Notes under the pieces: model-generated
Told to the model about the DNA's origin: nothing
What the model saw: the letters and a program-made list of their open reading frames with translations, nothing else
Databases searched by the model: none
In this document: piece by piece, positions 6,021 to 12,014 of the stretch
Position numbering within the stretch: the first letter of the stretch is position 1
Layout: each line of letters starts with the position of its first letter
Position numbers and translations under genes: made by a program
Source of the DNA: Rhizobium sp.
GTDB taxonomy: Bacteria; Pseudomonadota; Alphaproteobacteria; Rhizobiales; Rhizobiaceae
Direction: 5' to 3'
DNA length: 12,014 nt
NCBI GenBank assembly: GCA_003501385.1
Contig: DNPN01000067.1
Location: 3,620 to 15,633 of the forward strand

Positions 6021-6503
6021 TTACAAACGCCGCGTTACCGTTGCCAGAGCCGATTGAAAGGCCTTGGCAAAGCTCTCGCGATCATCCGGGTTGAGAAACG
6101 CGCCGATTTCAGTGGAGCGGCCTTGGCCATGCACAAACATGGATAAAATGCCAAATTCCTCATGGCGTTTGACAAAGAACCGCGCCCAGAAGGGGTTCCA
6201 GTGAAACTCGCTCATGCGTCCAGACGGGGTGAATTTGCGCACCGATACATCACTGCGCGACACAGTGACTTCTTCGCGGGCTTTGGCGGCGTGATAATTC
6301 AGGCGAAAGGCTCCGTAGAGCAGTAGAAAATCCAGCCCGAAGAAAAACCCCACCGGCCATGCGCCTGTTGCGAGGAAAAATCCGCCGTAAACCAGACACA
6401 CCAGCCCGGAGAGCATCAGCATAATGCGAAACCCCTTTCGGCCCAGCGAGCGATAGGGTACGAGTTCGGCAGCAAAAATTGGTTGATCGGCAGCCTCTGT
6501 CAT
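6021..6503 (-). CDS. DUF2244 integral membrane protein
   Basis: A 160-residue protein of the DUF2244 family of alphaproteobacterial inner-membrane proteins; the function is not known. Two adjacent membrane segments are visible at about residues 26-46 (FRIMLMLSGLVCLVYGGFFLA) and 49-67 (WPVGFFFGLDFLLLYGAFRL), followed by the family-type FRLNYHAA junction and a soluble C-terminal half with FHWNPFWARFFVKR and a closing DRESFAKAFQSAL helix. I start at ATG 6503, with AAGGAT about nine bases upstream; a GTG at 6527 would add eight residues without a ribosome site. It diverges from nth with only 36 bases between the start codons and is followed by the 141-base palindrome. A TTGACT/CTTGAT pair (6573-6568 and 6550-6545, minus strand) inside the 5' end of nth is a weak promoter candidate. 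Confidence 0.88.
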   Translation of the reverse strand: MTEAADQPIFAAELVPYRSLGRKGFRIMLMLSGLVCLVYGGFFLATGAWPVGFFFGLDFLLLYGAFRLNYHAAKAREEVTVSRSDVSVRKFTPSGRMSEFHWNPFWARFFVKRHEEFGILSMFVHGQGRSTEIGAFLNPDDRESFAKAFQSALATVTRRL

Positions 6504-6539
6504 CGATGCCATCCTTTCTAAAACCACTGTGACGATACG

Positions 6540-7280
6540 ATGAAATCAAGCAACCAAATTGTGAAAAAGTCAAATACGCGTAAGACCACAGTGCGCAGCG
6601 CCTATAACAAGGCCGAGCTGGAAGAGATTTTTCGACGTCTGTCCGTGCAAAGGCCAGAGCCGAAGGGTGAGTTGGAGCATGTTAATCCGTTCACGCTGGT
6701 GGTGGCCGTGGCGCTATCAGCGCAAGCCACGGATGCGGGCGTGAACAAGGCCACCCGTGCGCTGTTTGCCGTGGCCGATACGCCTGAAAAAATGGTGGCG
6801 CTGGGTGAAGAAAAAATCCGCGAATACATCAAAACCATCGGCCTTTTTCGCAACAAGGCCAAGAATGTCATGCTACTCAGCCAAAAGCTGATTGATGATT
6901 TTGGCTCGGAAGTGCCCAAAACCCGCGAAGAGCTGGTGACGCTTCCCGGTGTGGGCCGCAAGACCGCCAATGTGGTGATGTCCATGGCCTTTGACATTCC
7001 CACCATGGCGGTGGATACGCATATTTTGCGCATTGGCAACCGCATCAAGCTGGCACCGGGCAAGACGCCGGATGAGATTGAAGAGATATTGATGCGGATT
7101 ATTCCCAAACAGTATCTCTACCACGCTCACCATTGGCTGATCCTGCTAGGCCGTTACTGTTGCAAGGCGCGCAAGCCCGAATGCGAACAATGCGTGATTG
7201 CCGACCTTTGCAAATCGCCGGAAAAGACCTGCGATGTGCCAGCGCCGCTGGTGGAATTACCGCCGCAAATCATTGGTTGA
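6540..7280 (+). CDS. nth: Endonuclease III
   Basis: A 246-residue DNA glycosylase/AP lyase that removes oxidised pyrimidines in base excision repair. The helix-hairpin-helix LPGVGRKTANVV carries catalytic Lys141, Asp159 lies in AVDTHILRIGNR, and the iron-sulfur cluster loop has Cys208, Cys215, Cys218 and Cys224 in the standard C-x6-C-x2-C-x5-C spacing. The core (ELEHVNPFTLVVAVALSAQA) is typical of rhizobial Nth. It is longer than E. coli Nth (211 residues) by a basic N-terminal tail of about 20 residues and a short C-terminal tail, both usual in rhizobia. The ATG at 6540 has no clear ribosome site; a later start within the basic tail is possible. Its last 24 bases overlap the 3' end of the convergent EI24-family gene. 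Confidence 0.97.
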   Translation: MKSSNQIVKKSNTRKTTVRSAYNKAELEEIFRRLSVQRPEPKGELEHVNPFTLVVAVALSAQATDAGVNKATRALFAVADTPEKMVALGEEKIREYIKTIGLFRNKAKNVMLLSQKLIDDFGSEVPKTREELVTLPGVGRKTANVVMSMAFDIPTMAVDTHILRIGNRIKLAPGKTPDEIEEILMRIIPKQYLYHAHHWLILLGRYCCKARKPECEQCVIADLCKSPEKTCDVPAPLVELPPQIIG

Positions 7281-7985
7281 AAACAGGGGGTCTTTGGCTG
7301 ACAGCGCCTTGTGCAAATGCACCATCAAGCCTGCTGCAAACAGGGGCGTGAGCAGGTTGAGAATGGGGATTGCCAAAAAGGCCGCAATCGCCAGACCTGC
7401 CATAAACACTGTGGCTGTGTGTTTGCGCCGAAAATCCTGCGCCTCGCGCCGGGGTCTGAATCTTGCCGCAGCAAATTCGAAAAACTCGCGCCCCAGCAGA
7501 TAACCGTTGACCAGAAAAAACGCCACCAGATTAACGCCCGGTACAAATAGCAGGATCAGTGCCGCCAGATTACCCAGAATGACGATACCAAAAAACTGAA
7601 GCGATTGCACAATGGCATCAAGAATCGGCATGGCTGATCCGGCTGGATCAGACGGATAATCGCGCTTTTCCACCACCTCGGCCACGTCATCGAGAAACAG
7701 TCCGGCAATGATGGCTGTCACGGGTGCCAGTAGCAGCGCCATCGCCAGCGCCAGCCCGATACTGGCAAACAGCCCCAAGACAAACACCAGCCACCCCGCC
7801 CAATCCGGCACGGTCGGAAAGAAGCCCGCCAACCAGGGCCAAACAGAGAGCAGGAAGAATTCGCGCAAGCCAAACCACAGAACGACTAAGACGGCCAGCG
7901 TCAGGCCCAGAACTTTCCAAAACACCGAGCGGGTCTCTGGCGAAAACAAATTACGAAACGACAATGCCGCAGCATCCAATATCAT
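7257..7985 (-). CDS. EI24/CysZ-like membrane protein
   Basis: A 242-residue integral membrane protein of the EI24 domain family (PF07264), to which the sulfate permease CysZ belongs. Hydrophobic segments are visible at about residues 22-43, 62-95 (a long pair of segments), 128-165 and 195-220, with a polar stretch between 96 and 125 and a basic loop (FRPRREAQDFRRKH) near 180. The MILDAAALSFRNLFSP start and PGVNLVAFFLVNGYLLGREFFE core are typical of rhizobial members, often annotated as sulfate transporter family proteins; the transport role here is inferred. The ATG at 7985 is preferred over 7997 because GGAG lies six bases upstream. It converges on nth and overlaps it by 24 bases, so the 3' ends of the two transcripts are complementary. 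Confidence 0.87.
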   Translation of the reverse strand: MILDAAALSFRNLFSPETRSVFWKVLGLTLAVLVVLWFGLREFFLLSVWPWLAGFFPTVPDWAGWLVFVLGLFASIGLALAMALLLAPVTAIIAGLFLDDVAEVVEKRDYPSDPAGSAMPILDAIVQSLQFFGIVILGNLAALILLFVPGVNLVAFFLVNGYLLGREFFEFAAARFRPRREAQDFRRKHTATVFMAGLAIAAFLAIPILNLLTPLFAAGLMVHLHKALSAKDPLFSTNDLRR

Positions 7986-8063
7986 CAGGCTCTCCATCCA
8001 ATTGCACCAGATGTGGGGATGCTATTGTGGGCACACAAGTCCTTTGAGCAAGATGTCCAAGCT

Positions 8064-9389
8064 TCAGGCGACCTGAACCATGGCCCTGTCTTCCAGCCGC
8101 GCCAACATATCCTTGCAAACAGCGTCATCTTTTTCCACGCCATACATGAGAATCTGGCGGGCAGCATCCACATCGGCGGGTTCGGCATAATAGGCGTAGA
8201 ATTCTCCCAAAACGGCATAGGCCGCCATTTCGCCAACCTCAACGGCACATTCCAACACGGCTTGCGCACCGTCAAGATCAACACCACCGCCAATTCCCTT
8301 CATGCGGAAGCGGCCGAGATTGACCATGGCAATGGCGTGGCCATTGTCCGCAGCCGCATCAAACCACATTCTCGCCTGAACATAATCGGCCTCGACCTCA
8401 CCACCGCCCGTGGCAGAAATAACAGCCATTTGAAACTGCGCAGCAACATCTCCTTTCAGGGCTGCTTTCTCAAGCCATGTCACGGCTTCAACGGGATCTG
8501 CGGGCACGTCAATGCCGTGACGATAACGGCGCTCCAGCTCACGGCAGGCCTTCTGATCACCCATGCGCGCAAGCGCGGTCAACCACCGCATACCGCGGCC
8601 CCTATCCCGCTCGGGATGGGCCGCATCAAGATAAAATTTCGCCAATTCTTCAATGGAAGCCCGGTAGCCCTTGGCAGCCGCAGCACTGAACAGTTTCAAC
8701 GCCCGCTCTTCATTCACCTCGGTGCCAAAGCCGTTCAGAAATTGCAGAGCAAGATAATGGCGGGCCGTGCTATTGCCTGAGGCTGCGGCGTATTTGAAAT
8801 AGGGCAATGCCCGTTCATAATCCACGGCACCCAAATGGCCGCCCGCAAACAGCGTTCCCATGCCAAGATGGGCACGGACATTGCCAACTCTTACGGCGGG
8901 CTCGTAGCAGACAAGCGCTGCGTCCGCATCGACAGGCCCGCCAATGCCGGAAGCCAGAAGATATCCCGCCATGGCAGAGCCATCAACGTGACCATGCTCG
9001 TGCGCCAGCAAAGCATAGTATCGCGCCAGCTCAGGCTCATCCGTCAAATCCGGGACATGACCATAGGGCCGCCCCAACAAGGAGGCGTTTTGGAGGCCGC
9101 GTTCTGGAGAAATCAAAAATAGCCGCGCCGCCAGCGCCATCGCTGGCACATGACCAGCATCGGCAGCAAATTGCGCCAGGCGTCGTGCCTCGGCCAGATT
9201 GGAAATCACGCCATTTCCGAGCTCATACAGCCGCGCCATCTCAAAGCAAGCGCCAATATGTCCGCCATTGGCCGCGCGCTTCAGCGCCGCCGCAGCCAGA
9301 GGCATCTGCCCTTGCGCCAGCTTTTTCATGCCATGGGCATAAGCCTGCTTGATGGAAAAACCGCGAACAAAATGCAGCAACGATCTCAT
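8064..9389 (-). CDS. Sel1-like repeat protein
   Basis: A 441-residue protein made almost wholly of Sel1-like (SLR) helical repeats of about 36 residues; about ten can be counted, each beginning with a G-x-x-x-A type helix and ending in an A-rich second helix (for example from residues 43, 79, 169, 205, 241, 277, 313 and 350). Such solenoids act as protein-binding scaffolds; in rhizobia the related ExoR is a periplasmic regulator of exopolysaccharide synthesis, but this protein is longer and shows no clear signal peptide, so I do not call it ExoR. The start at 9389 is supported by GAAGGA 11 bases upstream; the frame stays open to 9536, but that stretch is cysteine-rich and has no repeat character. 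It lies downstream of an ExoD-family gene on the same strand, separated by 466 bases. Confidence 0.86.
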   Translation of the reverse strand: MRSLLHFVRGFSIKQAYAHGMKKLAQGQMPLAAAALKRAANGGHIGACFEMARLYELGNGVISNLAEARRLAQFAADAGHVPAMALAARLFLISPERGLQNASLLGRPYGHVPDLTDEPELARYYALLAHEHGHVDGSAMAGYLLASGIGGPVDADAALVCYEPAVRVGNVRAHLGMGTLFAGGHLGAVDYERALPYFKYAAASGNSTARHYLALQFLNGFGTEVNEERALKLFSAAAAKGYRASIEELAKFYLDAAHPERDRGRGMRWLTALARMGDQKACRELERRYRHGIDVPADPVEAVTWLEKAALKGDVAAQFQMAVISATGGGEVEADYVQARMWFDAAADNGHAIAMVNLGRFRMKGIGGGVDLDGAQAVLECAVEVGEMAAYAVLGEFYAYYAEPADVDAARQILMYGVEKDDAVCKDMLARLEDRAMVQVA

Positions 9390-9855
9390 GGCACGCAGAT
9401 TCCTTCTCTCAGCACCGGAACAACCGTTCGTCACCGCACTCGGGGCAGGATTGCTGAATCGAAGAAGAAGCCTCGCCTTCAAGGAACAAACGCAAGCATT
9501 GGGCAGACAGGACTGCGTCGTTTTGGTGTGGCACACCAGCTTTCAACGCGTTCACAGTCTACAATCGCGGCACAATCGTCACCGTCAATCCATCCGGTTT
9601 CAGACCTTATGCACGCGCCAGATCGCCAGTTCATGCCTTCAAAAACACAACGCACGTCTCAATCGCCGACACCACACATGGCGAGCCGATACAGCAGTCC
9701 AGCCATTGCCCCTAAGCCTTGACGGACCCATTCGACCCAAATCTAAAACCCCAAGCTTTCGCCATGCTGGAGACATTGCGCTTTCTCCCCCCCCAGCTGC
9801 CGACGATGCAGAGCCAAATAGGCGATAAAAACCCATAAAAATTGAGGGAAAAGCA
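9390..9855. other. Gene-poor stretch between exoD-like and Sel1 genes
   Basis: No open frame here looks like a protein by composition or family pattern, and no tRNA-like or rRNA-like structure was seen. It holds a perfect palindrome (9524-9538), a weak leftward promoter-like pair for the Sel1 gene (TTGACG 9588-9583, GATTGT 9566-9561, 16 bases apart), and a run of eight C residues at 9787-9794. On the minus strand, a T-rich GGGTTTTTAT stretch just after the ExoD-family stop could assist termination but has no proper stem. Confidence 0.5.
9524..9538. promoter_or_regulatory. 15-base palindrome upstream of the Sel1 gene
   Basis: TGGTGTG and CACACCA are exact reverse complements around a single G. 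If the weak promoter at 9561-9588 is real, the palindrome lies just downstream of the transcription start, a usual place for a repressor operator. TGGT...ACCA ends are seen in some GntR-family operators, but no such regulator is in the window. A related but weaker repeat, TTGTG/CACAA (8025-8029 and 8034-8038), lies upstream of the EI24-family gene. Confidence 0.35.
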
Positions 9856-10512
9856 TCAAAGCCATGTCTGCATTGCCAAAACTGCACCTTGGCCGAGGGC
9901 AAACGCAACGCCACCAACCACAAACAGCGACACACAGAAAACCACACTGCCGAGCAGGGCATAGGCCCCATCCTTTTCCAGCAATGCAAAAGCAAACAGC
10001 GACAGCGCCAAAGCGGGCAGCATATTACCAAGCGGGATAGGAAGTGCCAGCAGGATGGCCAGTATGAAGGCCATCAACCCCAAACCATATTCTGCCGGCG
10101 GGCGGACAAATCCTTCAAGCCGTGGTGTGAGAAAGCGCTCACCACGCGCCAGCCAAGGCCCAATACGGGTCACAATGGTCGCAAAATCAGCGCGGCTCAA
10201 GGAGCGGTCGGCAATAACGCGCGGCAACCATGGCTGCATGCCCAACATCAACTGGAAGCTCAAAAACACCAGAGGGGCACCCGTGATGGCCGAGGTTCCG
10301 GGCGGTGTCGGCACAATATTGGGCAAGGCAAAAATCAGAATCAGGGCACCAAATGCACGATCGCCCATAGCCGCGAACAGATCAGCAATCGACACTCGCT
10401 CCCGCGCTTCATCAAAGGCAAGCCGGTTCAAAATGCTCGAGAGCCGGTTGGCATGGCCCGCTTGCGCGCCCGATGCCTGCCCATGATTGTCGCTGCTGCT
10501 GGAATCCGCCAT
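9856..10512 (-). CDS. exoD: ExoD-family exopolysaccharide synthesis protein
   Basis: A 218-residue inner-membrane protein of the ExoD family (PF06055), first known from Sinorhizobium meliloti, where loss of exoD affects exopolysaccharide, alkali tolerance and nodule invasion. Its biochemical role is not established. A polar N-terminus of about 40 residues is followed by the family block RVSIADLFAAMGDRAFGALI, the proline-rich FALPNIVPTPPGTSAITG at the first membrane segment, a middle amphipathic region (PWLPRVIADRSLSRADF), and at least three more membrane segments between residues 140 and 212. The ATG at 10512 is chosen because GGAG lies five bases upstream; an in-frame GTG at 10518 is possible. 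It is followed, across 466 bases, by the Sel1 gene on the same strand, but shared transcription is doubtful over that distance. No clear promoter was found upstream. Confidence 0.9.
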   Translation of the reverse strand: MADSSSSDNHGQASGAQAGHANRLSSILNRLAFDEARERVSIADLFAAMGDRAFGALILIFALPNIVPTPPGTSAITGAPLVFLSFQLMLGMQPWLPRVIADRSLSRADFATIVTRIGPWLARGERFLTPRLEGFVRPPAEYGLGLMAFILAILLALPIPLGNMLPALALSLFAFALLEKDGAYALLGSVVFCVSLFVVGGVAFALGQGAVLAMQTWL

Positions 10513-10658
10513 TCTCACTCCATCTCTTTTGCGGCAGGTTTGCTTTAGCCACCATTACCCGGTCGGCTTAAAAAACGCTGCTATGTCCATGATATGGAAA
10601 GGCGGAAGCGAGAATACAATTCCGGCACTCAAAACTTTGCCCATCATAAATCCAACAG

Positions 10659-10692
10659 AAAGGCCGACGCTGCATCTAAAGCGTCGGCCTTT
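10659..10692 (-). terminator. Strong hairpin terminator after the gsiA-like gene
   Basis: AAAGGCCGACGC (10659-10670) and GCGTCGGCCTTT (10681-10692) form a perfect 12-pair stem with a 10-base loop, 21 bases beyond the stop of the leftward gsiA-like gene. The A/T ends of the stem provide a short T run on either strand, so it may work in both directions. Confidence 0.8.
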
Positions 10693-10713
10693 GAGAGTTT
10701 ATAACAGCACAGC

Positions 10714-12014
10714 TCAGTCGAAGGCCTGAACCAAGTGACCGTCCGAGATTTCGCGATAGACGCGTTTGGGCGGAACAAAACCCAAAGGCCGAACTGGACT
10801 TTTAATCTCGTCACTGGAGATATTGCGGGCAATATGACGACGGGCCGGATCAGGCACAGGAACGGCGGCCATCAGCTTTTTGGTATAGGGATGCTGCGGA
10901 TTTTCAAACACCGCCTGACGCGGGCCGATCTCGACAATCTCGCCCAGATACATCACCGCCACCCGGTGGCTGACCCGCTCCACCACAGCCATATCATGGG
11001 AGATGAACAGGTAGGCCAGATTGAAACTCTGCTGCAAATCCAAAAGCAGATTGCACACCTGCGCCTTGATTGACACATCGAGCGCCGAGACCGCTTCGTC
11101 GGCCACAATCACTTTCGGGTCCAGCATCAGTGTGCGGGCAATGGCCACGCGCTGGCGCTGACCGCCGGAAAATTCATGGGGATAGCGGCGCATCATATCG
11201 GCGCTCAGGCCAACACGTTCCAACAGATCAGCGGCCTTTTCGCGGGCCTGCTGCTTGCTGCCCAGATTATGCTCGAGATAAGGCTCCATCACGGCAGCCC
11301 CCACCGACATGCGCGGATCAAGGCTGGCAAAGGGGTCTTGAAACACCATTTGAATGCTGCGGCGCATTTTGCGCAATGTGCTGCTATCAAGGTTCATAAC
11401 ATTATAGCCATCCAGCGCAATGCTGCCGCTGGTCGGCTCGACAAGGCGGGTGATGGAGCGGCCCGTGGTGGATTTGCCGCAACCGGATTCTCCCACCAGT
11501 GACAGCGTCTCGCCGGGGCGAAGATCAAAGCTGACATTTTCCACCGCATGCACGGCACCGGCTTTGCGGCCCAAGAGACCTGCGCGAATATCAAACCGGG
11601 TCGTGAGGTTTTTCACTTCCAGAATCGGACGGCTCGCGCCGACCGTATCGGTCACTTCCTGCTCTTCGGTAATGGTATCTCCGGTCTTGATGTCGATCAC
11701 AGGAAAACGCATCGGGCAATCATGGCCCTTCATCGAGCCAAGCTTTGGCACCGCCGACAACAGGGCGCGAGTGTAGGGATGCTTGCCGCGATTGAAAATA
11801 TCATCCGTGGTGCCGCTTTCCACCATTTCGCCACGGAACATCACCAGCGTGCGATCGGCAATTTCAGCCACAACACCCATATCATGGGTGATGAACAGCA
11901 CCGACATGCCCTCTTCTTCCTGCAACAGCTTGATCAGGTCGAGAATCTGGCCCTGAATGGTCACATCCAGCGCCGTGGTTGGCTCATCGGCAATCAGCAG
12001 TTTGGGCTTGGCGG
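10714..12014 (-). CDS. gsiA: GsiA-like double ATPase of a dipeptide/glutathione importer, 5' end missing
   Basis: The cytoplasmic ATP-driving subunit of a peptide-type ABC importer, with two ATPase domains in one chain. 432 residues are visible; E. coli GsiA has 623, so roughly the first 190, including the first Walker A and signature motifs, lie beyond the right edge. Visible parts in order: the first domain's Walker B and D-loop (LLIADEPTTALD), its H-loop (FITHD), an oligopeptide-type C-terminal segment (HPYTRALLSAVP), a linker, then the whole second domain with Walker A GESGCGKSTT, Q-loop VFQDPFASLDP, signature FSGGQRQR, Walker B VIVADEAVSALD, H-loop FISHD and a second HPYTKKL segment. The fused layout and the LLGRKAGAVHAVENVSFDL linker region follow GsiA closely, but glutathione as substrate is inferred; other dipeptides are possible. 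A strong terminator follows. Confidence 0.9.
   Translation of the reverse strand, partial: AKPKLLIADEPTTALDVTIQGQILDLIKLLQEEEGMSVLFITHDMGVVAEIADRTLVMFRGEMVESGTTDDIFNRGKHPYTRALLSAVPKLGSMKGHDCPMRFPVIDIKTGDTITEEQEVTDTVGASRPILEVKNLTTRFDIRAGLLGRKAGAVHAVENVSFDLRPGETLSLVGESGCGKSTTGRSITRLVEPTSGSIALDGYNVMNLDSSTLRKMRRSIQMVFQDPFASLDPRMSVGAAVMEPYLEHNLGSKQQAREKAADLLERVGLSADMMRRYPHEFSGGQRQRVAIARTLMLDPKVIVADEAVSALDVSIKAQVCNLLLDLQQSFNLAYLFISHDMAVVERVSHRVAVMYLGEIVEIGPRQAVFENPQHPYTKKLMAAVPVPDPARRHIARNISSDEIKSPVRPLGFVPPKRVYREISDGHLVQAFD

Noticed and set aside
8013..8780. Long rightward open frame opposite the Sel1 gene
   Set aside because: It is antisense to a well-supported repeat protein; the translation has no family features and its openness follows from the codon pattern of the other strand.
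9390..9536. N-terminal extension of the Sel1 protein to an ATG at 9536
   Set aside because: The added 49 residues are cysteine-rich and lack repeat character, and a ribosome site is present before the ATG at 9389 instead.
9787..9794. Run of eight C residues as a possible phase-variable tract
   Set aside because: It lies in no supported gene and not between recognisable promoter boxes, so there is nothing for slippage to switch.
11420..11776. Rightward open frame opposite the gsiA-like gene
   Set aside because: It lies antisense to conserved ABC ATPase motifs and its translation is a serine/arginine-rich shadow.
1..12014. CRISPR arrays, tRNA or rRNA genes, transposases, toxin-antitoxin pairs, phage genes
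   Set aside because: I looked for regularly spaced repeats, tRNA T-loop patterns and the usual protein motifs on both strands and found none.

Overview
The window looks like chromosomal DNA of an alphaproteobacterium of the order Hyphomicrobiales (Rhizobiales), most likely a member of the Rhizobiaceae near Agrobacterium, Allorhizobium or Rhizobium. The reasons are the protein families (ExoD, a DUF2244 membrane protein beside nth, an EI24/CysZ-like protein, an AraC-HTH/methyltransferase Ada fusion, a GsiA-type double ATPase), GC-rich coding sequence, and a large palindromic intergenic element of the kind known from rhizobia. This is inferred from family knowledge, not from a database search.

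Layout. (1) 1-2026: transaldolase (leftward, cut by the window edge) and a SorC/DeoR-type sugar-binding regulator (rightward) diverge from a compact control region with two back-to-back promoter-like sequences and two perfect palindromes. (2) 2115-2705: a small P-loop kinase-like protein of unknown role. (3) 2716-4916: a compact accessory block bracketed by two 35-base direct repeats (31/35 identical). It holds a YciI-like protein and an isochorismatase-like cysteine hydrolase (probable leftward operon), a divergent GNAT acetyltransferase, and a GFA-family zinc protein. (4) 4919-7985: an Ada-type fusion without the usual N-terminal zinc domain, a 22-base near-operator palindrome at its start, a 141-base palindromic element, then DUF2244 and nth (divergent, 36 bases apart), and an EI24/CysZ-like membrane protein whose 3' end overlaps that of nth by 24 bases. 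(5) 8064-10512: a Sel1-repeat protein and an ExoD-family membrane protein, both leftward, separated by 466 bases without a convincing gene. (6) 10659-12014: a strong hairpin terminator and the 3' two-thirds of a GsiA-like dipeptide/glutathione importer ATPase gene, cut by the right edge.

How the genes may work together. Tal belongs to the non-oxidative pentose phosphate pathway, and the neighbouring regulator belongs to a family that senses phosphorylated sugars, so local control of tal (and of the regulator itself) is plausible. Ada and nth are DNA repair enzymes; the GFA, isochorismatase, YciI and GNAT genes look like small-molecule detoxification or modification functions. Nothing here is a clear defence system, prophage, CRISPR array or transposase-bearing element. 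The items most worth a second look are regulatory and structural: the repeat-bracketed block, the palindromes, and the 141-base element.
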